Positions 1-10,273 are shown, counted from the stretch's first letter. The stretch is DNA of 64,000 bases from Aliiroseovarius halocynthiae (GCF_007004645.1 NZ_ML660023.1:102854-166853); one strand, 5' to 3'. Notes: generated by a model not told the origin, from the sequence alone. Numbers and translations are program-made.

Positions 1-140
1 TATGCCGCCATGTCGCGTTTCACAGGCCAACCAACATGCAGCCGGTCGCCCACGCGCACCACGAGGCGGCCATCGGACAGAGTTTTCACAAACTGACCCT
101 GCACCATACTGTATGTGCCAATCATGATCGTTTTAAGCAT
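1..140 (-). CDS. Small uncharacterised protein, 3' end at the window edge
   Basis: An ATG at 140-138 opens a frame of 46 complete codons that runs to the window edge. The next two bases read TA, so the stop (TAA or TAG) may lie exactly at the border and the protein may be only 46 residues. It starts MLKTIMIGTYSMVQGQFVKT and continues with alternating hydrophobic and charged residues (LVVRVGDRL) that suggest a small beta-rich fold. There is no signal peptide and no motif I recognise. It lies on the same strand as mutT, 95 bases beyond it. I cannot assign a function, and such a short frame could be fortuitous. Confidence 0.45.
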   Translation of the reverse strand, partial: MLKTIMIGTYSMVQGQFVKTLSDGRLVVRVGDRLHVGWPVKRDMAA

Positions 141-235
141 GTGACTTCCCCTGACACGGAAATTGAACAGGGTCAGAATACCATGCGGTTGGTAAACCCG
201 CGGTAAACCTTTTGCGCGCTGCCTTTGTTACGGGG

Positions 236-634
236 TCAAAGCAGGTCGCGCAGGATCGGGATTAGGGGAATATCTGCAGGCGGCATTGGATAGTCGCGCA
301 GCTGGTTCACCCGTGCCCATTTCAGTACCTGCCCCTCGCGCGGGCTGGGTGTGCCGTTCCATTTGCGGCAGGCAAATAGCGGCATCAGCAGATGGAAGTC
401 GTCATACGTGTGACTGGCGAAGGACAGCGGGGCCAGACAGGAATCCCACGTCTCGATGCCAAGTTCCTCATGCAATTCACGGACCAAAGCTGCCTCGGGC
501 GTTTCGCCGGGCTCAACCTTCCCTCCCGGAAATTCCCACAGCCCAGCCATGGATTTACCTTGGGGCCGCTGGGCCAGCAGGATACGCCCATCGGGATCAA
601 TCAGGGCGACGGCAGACACAAGTACAGTTTTCAC
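236..634 (-). CDS. mutT: MutT-type Nudix hydrolase, 8-oxo-dGTP diphosphatase
   Basis: 132 residues, the usual size for MutT. The Nudix box lies at residues 38-60, with G38, E44 and the metal-binding RELHEELG segment all present. The family hydrolyses oxidised dGTP to the monophosphate, which keeps 8-oxoguanine out of DNA; a mutY gene that serves the same repair goal lies at 40.2 kb. The start is GTG at 634, overlapping the argJ stop by four bases (GTGA), so translation is probably coupled to argJ. The preceding isomerase, argJ and mutT form one operon. The C-terminal half is short but normal for MutT. Confidence 0.9.
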   Translation of the reverse strand: MKTVLVSAVALIDPDGRILLAQRPQGKSMAGLWEFPGGKVEPGETPEAALVRELHEELGIETWDSCLAPLSFASHTYDDFHLLMPLFACRKWNGTPSPREGQVLKWARVNQLRDYPMPPADIPLIPILRDLL

Positions 635-1932
635 GAGCGATAATCCGCGTTGATTTGGATATAGGCGTGGGTCAGATCGCAGGTCCAGACGGTGGCGGTG
701 CCATCGCCGACACCAAGATCAACATCAATCAGCAGTTCGTCCTGCTGCATGTAATCTGCGCCGGCCTCTTCGTGATAACCGGGTGAGACCCAGCCCTTCT
801 CGGCGACCAGAATATCCCCGAACTTGATCGACAGAAGATCACGGTCGGCATAGGCGCCGGATTTCCCAATGGCCATGACCACGCGGCCCCAGTTGGGATC
901 CTCGCCAGCAACGGCGGTTTTCACCAAGGGTGAGTTGGCAATGGACAGCGCGTGGATTTTTGCATCTGCGTTGGATTTCGCGCCGGTCACGCGGACCTCA
1001 ACGAATTTCGTGGCCCCCTCGCCGTCGCGCACAACTTGGTGCGCCAGATCCAACATGACGTCGTTCAGCGCGGTGCGGAACGCGGTGTTGGATTGGTCGA
1101 CTTCAACGTCAGATGCGCCCGTTGCCGCCAGCAGTAATGTGTCCGAGGTCGAGGTATCGCTGTCCACGGTAATGGCGTTGAAGCTGTCTTCGTTAAGGTC
1201 CGACAGCATTGCTTGAAGATCCGCCTGCGCGATCTTTGCATCCGTAAAGATGAAGACCAACATCGTCGCCATATCCGGCGCGATCATGCCTGATCCCTTG
1301 GCGAAGCCCGCGATGTTCACCGTCTGGTCGCCCACCTGTATCTCGGCCTTGGCCCCTTTGGGGAAGGTGTCTGTGGTGCGGATGGCTTGGGCTGCGTCCT
1401 GCATCGCGTCGGGAGACAGGTTGGCCTTCAACGCGTCGATCTTGGCGGTGATACGATCATGGGGCAGTGGTTCGCCAATCACGCCAGTTGAGGCGGAATA
1501 GACACGGTTTTCAGGCACATTCAGCGCCTTTGCGACGGTCGCTGTGATGGCCTGAACCGATCCATCCCCGGCAGCACCCGTAAAGGCGTTCGAGTTGCCC
1601 GCATTGACCAAAATCGCGGCACCCTGATCCGAGGTAGAACCCAGTTTTGCCTGACAATCCAGAACCGGTGCCGAGCGCGTGGCGGATCTGGTGAAAACCC
1701 CCGCCACGGTCGTGCCCGGTTGAAGTTCGGCCAGCATAACGTCCAGCCGATCTTGATACTTTACACCCGCCGCAACAGCCGAGAACCGCGCCCCGGCTAT
1801 TACAGGCAGATCGGGAAAACGTGCAGGGGCAAGCGGCGAAACCTCATGTGTGTGGGTCTTCGCTGCGACCAGCTGGGCCTTCAGCTTGGACACCTTCTTT
1901 TTCAGCTTTTTGATTTTCGCCGTCTTACCCAT
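631..1932 (-). CDS. argJ: Bifunctional ornithine acetyltransferase / N-acetylglutamate synthase
   Basis: 433 residues. ArgJ moves the acetyl group from N-acetylornithine to glutamate, closing the cyclic arginine pathway in the cytosol. The precursor cleaves itself between Ala222 and Thr223, inside the conserved KGSGMIAPDMATML segment, and Thr223 becomes the nucleophile. The first 27 residues are lysine-rich (KKLKKKVSKLK) and look like a short basic helix placed before the usual start of the fold near residue 32. The ATG at 1932 has a good AGGGGG ribosome site, so the extension seems to be translated. The isomerase gene ends 15 bases upstream and mutT overlaps the end. Confidence 0.95.
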   Translation of the reverse strand: MGKTAKIKKLKKKVSKLKAQLVAAKTHTHEVSPLAPARFPDLPVIAGARFSAVAAGVKYQDRLDVMLAELQPGTTVAGVFTRSATRSAPVLDCQAKLGSTSDQGAAILVNAGNSNAFTGAAGDGSVQAITATVAKALNVPENRVYSASTGVIGEPLPHDRITAKIDALKANLSPDAMQDAAQAIRTTDTFPKGAKAEIQVGDQTVNIAGFAKGSGMIAPDMATMLVFIFTDAKIAQADLQAMLSDLNEDSFNAITVDSDTSTSDTLLLAATGASDVEVDQSNTAFRTALNDVMLDLAHQVVRDGEGATKFVEVRVTGAKSNADAKIHALSIANSPLVKTAVAGEDPNWGRVVMAIGKSGAYADRDLLSIKFGDILVAEKGWVSPGYHEEAGADYMQQDELLIDVDLGVGDGTATVWTCDLTHAYIQINADYRS

Positions 1933-1947
1933 CTTCGCCCCCTAAGA

Positions 1948-2826
1948 TTAGTTTTCCAGAAGTGTCATATCACGCGAGACGGCGGGGTCGATCCCTTCCA
2001 GCTCGATGCGCTCGATCGTTGCATCTTCTAGAAGCACCTGAACGGCAGCCTCGACCGCATCGTTTTCGATCTGCGCGGCCAGATCAGCGCGCACATCGTC
2101 CAATGCAGGTGCGCCAACCATGCGCTCATCATTCAGCTTGACCACGTGCCAGCCGAACTGAGTTTGAACGGGGCTGGAAACAGCACCTTTGTCCAACCCG
2201 ATAACGGCGTCTTCAAACGGTTTTACCATCATGCCGGGGCCAAACCAGCCAAGCTCGCCTCCACTGGGGCCGGATGGTCCGGTTGAAAACTCTTTCGCCA
2301 GTTCGGAGAAATCAGCACCGCCGTCGAGCTTGGTAATCAGTTCCATTGCTTCGTCTTCGGTGGCGACCAGAATGTGCGAGGCGTTGAATTCCTGCGACGG
2401 TTCGGCATCTGCATAGGCCGCGTCATAGGCAGCTTTCAGCGCCTCGTCGGTGACGGCATCTGCAATGATGTCATCCACTTTCTCGGCGGCTGCAAGTTCA
2501 CGACGATGGTTTTCCAAAATGACTTTGCCACGGCTGCTAATCTCGTCCGAGGCTTGACCCAGAACGGCCTGCTGAATCAGCTGCTCGACCAGCCCCGGAA
2601 ACAGAACGTCGTCGGGCAGTTGCTGAAACTGCGGAGCCAGTGCCTGACGGGCAGCAATGACGTGGGCAAGGGTGATCTTTTCGCCGTTGACTGTTGCCAG
2701 GACCGTGTCAGCCTGAACCTCGACCTTAGGCGCGGATTCCACTGTTGCGGTCTCTTGCGCGACGGCCGAACCGCCCAAAGTCAGTGAAAGCGCAAAGCCA
2801 AATGCGGCTGCGTGGCGATTAAGCAT
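1948..2826 (-). CDS. Exported parvulin-type peptidyl-prolyl isomerase
   Basis: 292 residues from the ATG at 2826, which has an AAAGGA ribosome site; a longer frame reaches 2880 but would bury the signal peptide. Residues 1-24 are a Sec signal ending AVAQ. A long helical N-terminal part (about 45-130) resembles the SurA/PrsA chaperone region. It is followed by a rotamase domain with ASHILVATEDEA and the ELGWFGPG motif. Periplasmic isomerases of this class help outer-membrane or secreted proteins fold. It heads the operon with argJ and mutT and is divergent from secA, fitting a secretion-related role. It could equally be called PpiC-like. Confidence 0.88.
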   Translation of the reverse strand: MLNRHAAAFGFALSLTLGGSAVAQETATVESAPKVEVQADTVLATVNGEKITLAHVIAARQALAPQFQQLPDDVLFPGLVEQLIQQAVLGQASDEISSRGKVILENHRRELAAAEKVDDIIADAVTDEALKAAYDAAYADAEPSQEFNASHILVATEDEAMELITKLDGGADFSELAKEFSTGPSGPSGGELGWFGPGMMVKPFEDAVIGLDKGAVSSPVQTQFGWHVVKLNDERMVGAPALDDVRADLAAQIENDAVEAAVQVLLEDATIERIELEGIDPAVSRDMTLLEN

Positions 2827-3004
2827 GAAAATATCCTTTAAAACAGGCCGGATCCCCCGGCAACATTGACAGTTTTCCACCCGACGCTTACATCGCTAAG
2901 GGCTTGAGAGCGTGGGTTCTTGAGCACCTAGATAGGTGGCTGGATCGGGACGGGCAAGTTTCCTCTGGTCAAACCAGCGTTAAACCGCATTGAGGCACAA
3001 AAAC

Positions 3005-5695
3005 ATGCTTGGAAAAATCGCGCGCAAAGTCTTTGGCACACCGAATGATCGCAAGATCAAGGTCACGCGACCCATTGTCGAAAAGATCAACGCGCTTGAG
3101 GACGAATTTGCCACCCTGTCGGACGATGGCATCGTCGCCAAGACCGAAGAGTTGAAGCGACGCGTGGCCGATGGCGAGAAGCTGGATGCGATCCTGCCGG
3201 AAGCCTTTGCCAACTGTCGCGAAGCCGCCAAACGTGCGCTTGGTCTTAGGGCCTTTGATACACAGCTGATGGGCGGGATCTTTCTGCATCAAGGTAACAT
3301 CGCAGAAATGAAAACCGGCGAGGGCAAAACCCTTGTGGCGACCTTCCCCGCCTATCTACATGCGCTGACTGGAAAGGGCGTGCATATCGTTACCGTGAAC
3401 GACTATCTGGCCAAACGCGATTCCGAGTGGATGAGCAAAGTTTATGGTGCTTTGGGCATGACAACCGGTGTTGTCTATCCACATCAGGCGGATGACGAAA
3501 AGCGCGCTGCCTATGCCTGTGACGTCACCTATTCCACCAATAACGAACTTGGCTTTGATTACCTACGCGACAATATGAAATCCGAGCTTAAGGATATGTT
3601 CCAACGTGGCCAAAACTTCGCGATTGTGGACGAGGTGGACTCGATCCTGATTGATGAAGCAAGGACACCATTGGTCATCTCGGGACCGTCGGACGATCGT
3701 ACTGAACTGTATACGACTATCGACGCGCTGATCCCCGAACTGACGGAAGAACACTATAATATCAACGAAAAGGACAAGAACGCCACCTTCACAGAGGAAG
3801 GCAACGAGTTCTTGGAAGAGATCCTGCATGCCCGCGGCCTGTTGCCAGAAGGCCAGTCGCTCTATGACCCGGAAAGCACGACGATTGTTCACCATGTGAA
3901 CCAGGGTCTACGCGCCCACAAGCTGTTCGCCCGTGACAAAGATTATCTGGTTCGCGACGGTGAAGTGATCCTGATCGACGAATTCACGGGTCGTATGATG
4001 ACGGGCCGACGCTTGTCGGACGGTCTGCATCAGGCGATTGAAGCCAAGGAAGGCTGCAAGACTCAGCCAGAAAACGTCACGCTGGCCTCAGTCACGTTCC
4101 AGAACTATTTCCGCCTCTATGGCACTCTTGGTGGCATGACCGGCACTGCACTGACCGAAGCCGAAGAGTTTGCCGAGATTTACGGCCTTGGCGTGGTCGA
4201 AGTGCCCACCAACCGCCCGATCGCACGGATTGACGAACATGATGCTGTCTATCGCACCGAGCGTGAGAAATTCGACGCCATCGTCAAAGAAATCCGTGGG
4301 GCGAATGAAAAGGGGCAACCTGTTCTGGTCGGCACCACCTCGATCGAGAAATCGGAAGAGCTGTCGCAACTTCTGACAAATGCGGGGATCAAGCATGATG
4401 TTCTGAACGCGCGTCAGCACGAGCGTGAAGCGCAGATTGTCGCAGACGCGGGCAAGCTGGGTGCAGTGACCATTGCGACCAACATGGCTGGTCGTGGGAC
4501 AGATATTAAGCTGGGTGGTAACGTTGAATTCAAGGTGATGGAAGCCATTGCGGCCAATCCTGATGGCGACCACGAGGCACTACGTGCCCAGATTGAAGAA
4601 GCTCACAAGGCCGATGAACAAGCGGTGAAAGATGCCGGTGGCCTGTTCGTTCTGGCAACTGAACGTCACGAAAGCCGCCGGATCGACAACCAGCTACGCG
4701 GTCGCTCGGGCCGTCAGGGTGACCCGGGTCGCTCGGCCTTCTTCCTGTCACTGGATGACGATCTTATGCGTATTTTTGGCTCGGAACGGCTGGAAAAAGT
4801 GCTGTCGACATTGGGAATGGAAGAGGGCGAAGCCATCGTTCACCCGTGGGTGAACAAGTCGCTGGAACGCGCTCAGGCCAAGGTCGAAGGCCGCAACTTC
4901 GATATGCGTAAGCAGCTTCTGAAATTCGATGACGTGATGAACGATCAGCGTAAAGCGATCTTTGCTCAGCGTCTGGAAATCATGGAAGCCGAAGACCTCT
5001 CCGAGATTGCGGGTGACATGCGCCATCAAGTGATCGACGATCTGGTCGATCAGTATATGCCGCCGAAATCCTATGCTGATCAATGGGATACCCATGGGCT
5101 TCAGGCTGCCGTGATCGAGCATCTTGGCTTTGAAGAACCAGTTGTTGACTGGGCTGCCGAAGAAGGTGTGGATGACGATTCCATCCGCGAGCGTCTGTAT
5201 GATGCGTCAGATGCGTTCATGGCCAAAAAGGCGGCTGATTTCGGACCCGAGACCATGCGCTCGATTGAGAAGCAGCTGATTTTGCAGACAATCGACGCCA
5301 AATGGCGCGAACATCTGCTAACGCTGGACCATCTGCGTTCGGTCGTGGGCTTCCGTGGCTATGCGCAGCGTGACCCGCTGAACGAATACAAAACCGAGGC
5401 ATTCCAGCTGTTTGAAAGTCTTCTGGATGGGTTGCGGTCCGATGTGACACAGAAGCTGTCTCAGATCCGTCCGATGACCGAGGAAGAGCAACAAGCCATG
5501 ATGGAGCAGATGGTCCGGCAGCAACAGGCCGTAGCACAAGCAGCAACAGAATCAGGCACTTCAGAAGCTAGTGAAAACGCAATCGAGGGATTTGATGAAA
5601 ACGATCCCAGTACATGGGGTAACCCGTCGCGCAACGATCCCTGCCCTTGTGGTTCTGGTAAGAAATTCAAGCACTGCCACGGCAAGCTGGCCTAA
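3005..5695 (+). CDS. secA: Preprotein translocase ATPase SecA
   Basis: 896 residues from the ATG at 3005; a TTG at 2990 is in frame, but its own sequence (TTGAGG) supplies the ribosome site for the ATG. SecA drives Sec-dependent export through SecYEG. The Walker A GEGKT is at residues 105-109, followed by the DEVD box, the [12 protein letters not shown] helicase motif and [13 protein letters not shown]. The C-terminus carries the zinc-binding tail [14 protein letters not shown], which contacts SecB. Length and all motifs are standard. It is transcribed alone, divergent from the isomerase, across a 178-base intergenic region. Confidence 0.98.
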   Translation: MLGKIARKVFGTPNDRKIKVTRPIVEKINALEDEFATLSDDGIVAKTEELKRRVADGEKLDAILPEAFANCREAAKRALGLRAFDTQLMGGIFLHQGNIAEMKTGEGKTLVATFPAYLHALTGKGVHIVTVNDYLAKRDSEWMSKVYGALGMTTGVVYPHQADDEKRAAYACDVTYSTNNELGFDYLRDNMKSELKDMFQRGQNFAIVDEVDSILIDEARTPLVISGPSDDRTELYTTIDALIPELTEEHYNINEKDKNATFTEEGNEFLEEILHARGLLPEGQSLYDPESTTIVHHVNQGLRAHKLFARDKDYLVRDGEVILIDEFTGRMMTGRRLSDGLHQAIEAKEGCKTQPENVTLASVTFQNYFRLYGTLGGMTGTALTEAEEFAEIYGLGVVEVPTNRPIARIDEHDAVYRTEREKFDAIVKEIRGANEKGQPVLVGTTSIEKSEELSQLLTNAGIKHDVLNARQHEREAQIVADAGKLGAVTIATNMAGRGTDIKLGGNVEFKVMEAIAANPDGDHEALRAQIEEAHKADEQAVKDAGGLFVLATERHESRRIDNQLRGRSGRQGDPGRSAFFLSLDDDLMRIFGSERLEKVLSTLGMEEGEAIVHPWVNKSLERAQAKVEGRNFDMRKQLLKFDDVMNDQRKAIFAQRLEIMEAEDLSEIAGDMRHQVIDDLVDQYMPPKSYADQWDTHGLQAAVIEHLGFEEPVVDWAAEEGVDDDSIRERLYDASDAFMAKKAADFGPETMRSIEKQLILQTIDAKWREHLLTLDHLRSVVGFRGYAQRDPLNEYKTEAFQLFESLLDGLRSDVTQKLSQIRPMTEEEQQAMMEQMVRQQQAVAQAATESGTSEASENAIEGFDENDPSTWGNPSRNDPCPCGSGKKFKHCHGKLA

Positions 5696-5725
5696 ACTAA
5701 ACTAAACTAAACTACACTAAACTAA
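5693..5725. repeat. Five-base tandem repeat (TAAAC) starting in the secA stop codon
   Basis: The unit TAAAC occurs four times in a row from 5693, then once as TACAC, then again as TAAAC followed by TAA. The first copy contains the secA stop codon. In the secA frame the array adds further in-frame stops (TAA then ACT AAA ...), so slippage would not lengthen the protein much. It looks like a simple-sequence tract, not a mobile-element footprint. Confidence 0.85.
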
Positions 5726-5828
5726 TCGCGTCGCTTCGGCGGCGCGATACCGTGTGACAACAATCTCTTGCAGGACTGCCGATAGCTGGCCTATCGTTAA
5801 GTGGTATTTGGCAGGACTTTGTTTGTTT

Positions 5829-7820
5829 ATGGTTTATCGGCCCGAGATCGATGGATTGCGCGCGATCGCAGTTCTTCCGGTAATCTTCTTTCATGCCGGG
5901 TTTGGCCTGTTTGAAGGCGGCTTTGTCGGTGTCGACGTTTTTTTTGTCATTAGCGGATATCTGATCACCTCGATCCTGATCGACGACATCGAACTGGGAC
6001 GCTTTAGCCTTCTGAAATTCTATGAACGCCGCGCACGCCGCATCCTGCCCGCGCTGTTCTTTGTGGTGATTTGTACAGTTCCCTTCGCCATCTTATGGAT
6101 GCTTCCCGCGCAATTACGCGATTATTCTCAAAGCCTTGTGGCAGTCAGCCTGTTCTCGTCAAACTTTCTATTCTGGCTGGAAAGCGGGTATTTCGAGGCC
6201 GGTGCCGACCTGAAGCCTCTGCTTCATACATGGAGCCTTGCGATTGAAGAGCAGTTCTATGTTGTCTTCCCGGTGCTGCTGCTCGTGTTGGGGAAATTGG
6301 GCCGTCGTACGGTGATTTGGATCCTGACACTGATCGCGCTGATCAGCCTTGGGCTCGCTGAATGGGGGTGGCGCGGCCACCCAGCCGCGAATTTCTTTCT
6401 GGCGCCTGCCCGCGTGTGGGAGTTGTTGGCCGGATCACTTTGCAGCTTCGCCCTGCATCGACGCCTCCTATCTGGCAATGATGTTGCAGCCACATTGGGT
6501 CTGATTGCTATTGCGTTGGCGATCTTCCTGTTTGACAGTACTACGCCATTTCCCAGTCTCTATACATTGCTGCCCGTGGTCGGAGTGGTGCTTATCATCC
6601 TGTTTGGCGGTCAGGGCACGCAGGTGGCTGCGTTGCTGTCCGCCAAGCCGCTGGTTGCGGTCGGGTTGATCAGCTACAGCGCCTACCTGTGGCATCAACC
6701 CCTGTTCGCCTTCGCCCGCATTCGCAGCCTGACCGAGCCAAGTTTGGCCCTGATGTTGGGATTGGCTGCGCTGTCGCTGATCTTGGCCGCATTTAGCTGG
6801 CGCTTTGTCGAAAAACCCTTCCGCGCCGGGCTACAAACACGTTTGACATCGCAGACTGGTGTCTTTGCAGCCAGCATCTTTGGGCTGGTTTTGACTGCTG
6901 GGATTGGTGTGTGGGGGCATCTAAACAAGGGGTTTCCTGACCGGTTTTCACCCCAAGCCCTTGCGGTATTGAAGTTGAACACAGATCAGATTGATCGAAG
7001 CTGCCATTTCGACGAGGCAACGTCTCTGTTGGTCCCAAAACCAGGCTGCCTTTTCACAACACCGGGTGCGAACAGCACCGTTATGCTTCTGGGTGACAGC
7101 CATGTCGCGGCGATTGCGGGAGCGACCGTTTCCGCTCTGAAGGCCAGCGGGCGGAATGTCTATGTTGGCTCCTACGGTGGTTGCATCCCCCTGCCCACGA
7201 CCCGCCGCGTGCACAAACCAACCACGCATAAATGTGCCGAATTTGTTGATGCGATGCTGGCCTATGCTGGCGAGTCGGGCATCGACACTTTGATACTGGC
7301 TGGCCGCTTCCCGGCTTATCTGCAGGGCACTCGGTTCGATAATGGCGAGGGCGGAGTAGAACACGGGATCCGCATGGATATTCGTGATCTGAATACTGAT
7401 CCGGACAATCCATGGCGTCGGAATGTTGATATGATTAGGGTAAAAATCGAGGCCCTTTCGGCGCAATTCAACCTTGTTCTGCTCGCTCCGATTCCCGAAG
7501 CGGGCTGGAATGTGCCTGAGCTGATCGCGAAAAGGATGTACTATCATGGCGGTGAAGAACAGACACTAACCACGCCCTATTCCGCCTATGTCGAGCGGAC
7601 GAAAGTGCTGATGGCAGAGTTTTCGATGCTTGCGGCGTGGTCGGACAACATCACGGTTGCACCAATTCACCGGCGGTTTTGTGACAGCGAGATAGCGCGA
7701 TGTTTGCATGCGGATGGTGATCAGATATTCTATTTGGATGACGACCACCTCAGCCCTGCGGGCGCAGAACTGATTGCGCCAGACATTGTCGAAGCAGTGG
7801 GTTCTTTGCCCACGCGATAG
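5829..7820 (+). CDS. Membrane O-acyltransferase with C-terminal SGNH domain
   Basis: 663 residues from the ATG at 5829 (MVYRPEIDGLRAIAVLPVI). An earlier in-frame start at 5754 would add 25 residues before the conserved YRPEIDGLRA opening, so I prefer the later one. Residues 1 to about 340 form the multi-pass acyltransferase-3 domain, with FFHAGF, the basic YERRARRILPAL segment and HTWSLAIEEQFY. The last 270 residues are an SGNH hydrolase-like domain with LLGDSHVAAI and the closing DDDHLSPAGA (Asp-x-x-His). OafB/OatA relatives acetylate surface polysaccharide or peptidoglycan. The substrate cannot be told from sequence; an O-antigen or exopolysaccharide sugar is my inference. Confidence 0.88.
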   Translation: MVYRPEIDGLRAIAVLPVIFFHAGFGLFEGGFVGVDVFFVISGYLITSILIDDIELGRFSLLKFYERRARRILPALFFVVICTVPFAILWMLPAQLRDYSQSLVAVSLFSSNFLFWLESGYFEAGADLKPLLHTWSLAIEEQFYVVFPVLLLVLGKLGRRTVIWILTLIALISLGLAEWGWRGHPAANFFLAPARVWELLAGSLCSFALHRRLLSGNDVAATLGLIAIALAIFLFDSTTPFPSLYTLLPVVGVVLIILFGGQGTQVAALLSAKPLVAVGLISYSAYLWHQPLFAFARIRSLTEPSLALMLGLAALSLILAAFSWRFVEKPFRAGLQTRLTSQTGVFAASIFGLVLTAGIGVWGHLNKGFPDRFSPQALAVLKLNTDQIDRSCHFDEATSLLVPKPGCLFTTPGANSTVMLLGDSHVAAIAGATVSALKASGRNVYVGSYGGCIPLPTTRRVHKPTTHKCAEFVDAMLAYAGESGIDTLILAGRFPAYLQGTRFDNGEGGVEHGIRMDIRDLNTDPDNPWRRNVDMIRVKIEALSAQFNLVLLAPIPEAGWNVPELIAKRMYYHGGEEQTLTTPYSAYVERTKVLMAEFSMLAAWSDNITVAPIHRRFCDSEIARCLHADGDQIFYLDDDHLSPAGAELIAPDIVEAVGSLPTR

Positions 7821-7915
7821 GGTCGACGCTGACGGAATAACCACGCCAGCTGTGAAATATCCGGACGGCAACCGCAAGCTCTGGCGCTGGACGTAGAAAG
7901 CCCTATGGTCATCTT

Positions 7916-9493
7916 GTGACTCGTACTGTTTCGAATACCCTATTGCGCCTGTTTCGTGTGGCGATTGCTTCGGTCCTGATTGCAGGTTCTGCGGCCCAAG
8001 CACAGGACGTTACCTTAACGTCGCGCGACGGAACGATCGAGCTGACAGGCTATCTTCTGACCTTTGATGGCGAGTTCTACCGTGTGGATACCGAGTTCGG
8101 CATTTTGACCATCGACAGCTCGGGTGTAAGTTGTGATGGTCCGGGTTGCCCCAGTCTTGGGCCCTTTGTCGCAGAGCTGACAATCTCGGGTGCACATAAT
8201 ATGGGGGCGGTTCTGTTTCCTGCTTTGGTAGAAGGTTTCGCGCTGCGCAAAGGGTATGCGTTAAAACGCGAGGAAATTCAGGGCGTTGGAACGCTCTATT
8301 CGCTTTTGGAAGGCGGAACTGGGCAAGAGGTCGCGCGGTTTACCATCAAGCTGACCACCAGTTCCGAAGGGTTTGCAGATCTTCTTAGCCAGCAGGCCGA
8401 TATGGTTCTGTCGATGCGGCAGGCAACCACGCGCGAACGCAGTTTGGCCCGTGATGCGGGCTTGGGCGATCTTCGGATCGCGCGTCAAAGCCGGGTTGCC
8501 GCTTTGGATGCGCTGGTGCCGATTGTGTCGCCGGGCAATCCTGTTACCAAGATTTCGATTTCTCAGTTGGCCGCGATTTATGCGGGGAAAATCCAGAATT
8601 GGTCCGAACTTGGGGGCGAAGACGCTCCGATTACGCCCTATATGATGGATATCGAAGAAGGGTTCGGTCCGGTTTTCATGCAGGATGTGATCGCGGCGCA
8701 GGGTGCCACGCTGTCTGACCGCGTGGTGATCCACCCCACCAGCCGCACGCTTGCGGACGCCATCGCCCGCGACCCATTTGGCATCGCGATGACCACCTAT
8801 ACGCAGCGCGGCAGCGGTGAAGTGGTCGAGCTTTCGGGAGGTTGCGGATTTTCGGTTCATGCGTCGCGCGCGTCTATTAAGTCGGAAGATTATCCACTGA
8901 CCATGCCGATGTTCCTGTATCTGCCCGAGCGCCGACTGCCGCAGGTTGGGCGCGAATTTCTGTCCTATCTGCGCACTGACAGCGCACAGTTCGTGACGCG
9001 CCGTGCGGGGTTTGTGGATCAAGCTCTGACCCGCCAATCAATACGCGCACAAGGGGATCGGATGGCCAACGCCGTTTCCACCGCTGGTGAAGAGGTCACA
9101 CTGGAAGAATTGCAGCGGATGGTTCGTACCTTGAACGGGCACGAGCGGCTGTCGATCAGCTTTCGATTTGAAGGGGGTTCAACCCTTTTGGATGCACCGT
9201 CGCGGTCGAACGTCGCCCTGCTGGCTGAAGCATTGGAAAGCGGTCGCTTTGACGGTAAGCAACTGTCATTCATTGGTTTTTCCGACGGGCAAGGCGCAGC
9301 CGAGCAAAACAGAAATCTGTCAGAACGCCGCGCACGCGCCGTGCGTGACCAGGTTCTGGCGCAGCTGGAAGCGTTCGATCCTGCGCGTGTTCAGATGCTG
9401 ATTGACGCCTTTGGCGAAGCCATGCCGATGGCGTGTGATGACAGCGCTTGGGGTCGCAGTGTGAACCGCCGGGTCGAAATTTGGGTTAACTGA
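7916..9493 (+). CDS. Phosphate-binding-protein-like domain fused to an OmpA domain
   Basis: 525 residues, start GTG at 7916. Residues 1-29 are a signal peptide (VAIASVLIAGSAAQAQ). A short beta-rich segment (30-75) precedes a PstS-like periplasmic binding module (about 85-370) with TISGAHNMG, VSPGNPVTKIS and QLAAIYAGKIQNWSELGG, typical of phosphate ABC solute-binding proteins. The C-terminus (about 400-525) is an OmpA-type peptidoglycan-binding domain with GFSDGQG, NLSERRARAV and NRRVEIW. The protein should sit in the periplasm tethered to the wall. No permease or ATPase is next to it, so it is probably a sensor or scavenger and not a transporter subunit. radC converges on it six bases away. 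Confidence 0.8.
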   Translation: MTRTVSNTLLRLFRVAIASVLIAGSAAQAQDVTLTSRDGTIELTGYLLTFDGEFYRVDTEFGILTIDSSGVSCDGPGCPSLGPFVAELTISGAHNMGAVLFPALVEGFALRKGYALKREEIQGVGTLYSLLEGGTGQEVARFTIKLTTSSEGFADLLSQQADMVLSMRQATTRERSLARDAGLGDLRIARQSRVAALDALVPIVSPGNPVTKISISQLAAIYAGKIQNWSELGGEDAPITPYMMDIEEGFGPVFMQDVIAAQGATLSDRVVIHPTSRTLADAIARDPFGIAMTTYTQRGSGEVVELSGGCGFSVHASRASIKSEDYPLTMPMFLYLPERRLPQVGREFLSYLRTDSAQFVTRRAGFVDQALTRQSIRAQGDRMANAVSTAGEEVTLEELQRMVRTLNGHERLSISFRFEGGSTLLDAPSRSNVALLAEALESGRFDGKQLSFIGFSDGQGAAEQNRNLSERRARAVRDQVLAQLEAFDPARVQMLIDAFGEAMPMACDDSAWGRSVNRRVEIWVN

Positions 9494-9499
9494 AGGTTT

Positions 9500-10273
9500 C
9501 TAGAGATACCCTTCGGACCGAAAGCTCAGTTCCGTCGATTTTCCGATAATTAGATGATCGTGCAGCGCAATTCCCAGCGCCTTTGCTGCGTCATGTACTT
9601 GTGCCGTCATCTGTATGTCGCTCTCAGACGGGGTTGGATCGCCAGACGGGTGATTATGCACCAAAATCAATGCCGAGGCATTCAGCTCCAACGCACGCTT
9701 TACCACTTCACGCGGGTAAACCGGCACGTGATCCACGGTGCCTTTCGCCTGTTCCTCGTCCGCGATCAGCACGTTTTTACGGTCCAGAAACAGCACGCGG
9801 AACTGTTCCGTATCGCGATGCGCCATTGTGGTGTGGCAATAGTCCAGAACCGCGTCCCAGCTGGAAATCACATGCCGTTGGATTACCTTGGACCGTGCCA
9901 TGCGGTGGGCTGCAGCTTCGATAATCTTTAGGTCGGTGATGACGGTATCGCCAATTCCAGACACTGAACGCAGCCGATCTGCGGGCGCGGTGACCACGCG
10001 GTTAAAGTCGCCAAACGTGTCCAGCAATTCGCGTGCGATGGGTTTCACATCGCGTCGCGGGATGGATCGGAACAGCAAAAGCTCCAACAGTTCGTAATCC
10101 GGCATGGCTTGCGCCCCACCCTCATTGAACCGCGCGCGCAGCCGTTGCCGATGATCCTTGATATACGAGGGAAGCTTGCCCGGTGTCACTTCAATCGGAA
10201 CCGCAGGCGCTTCGTCCGTATCGAACAGGCTTTGCGGCATTTCGGCGAATTGGAATTCACTGTGTTCGGTCAT
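9500..10273 (-). CDS. radC: RadC-family JAB/MPN protein
   Basis: 257 residues. An N-terminal helix-hairpin-helix region (VSGIGDTVITDLK) precedes the JAB domain with VHNHPSGDPTPSESD, the metal-binding His-x-His...Ser-x8-Asp signature. RadC proteins were once called DNA-repair factors; their actual activity is unresolved, although the metal site predicts a hydrolase. The start ATG is at 10273. Its closest neighbour on the same strand is dnaJ, whose terminator lies just upstream at 10322-10361, so radC is likely transcribed separately. Confidence 0.92.
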   Translation of the reverse strand: MTEHSEFQFAEMPQSLFDTDEAPAVPIEVTPGKLPSYIKDHRQRLRARFNEGGAQAMPDYELLELLLFRSIPRRDVKPIARELLDTFGDFNRVVTAPADRLRSVSGIGDTVITDLKIIEAAAHRMARSKVIQRHVISSWDAVLDYCHTTMAHRDTEQFRVLFLDRKNVLIADEEQAKGTVDHVPVYPREVVKRALELNASALILVHNHPSGDPTPSESDIQMTAQVHDAAKALGIALHDHLIIGKSTELSFRSEGYL

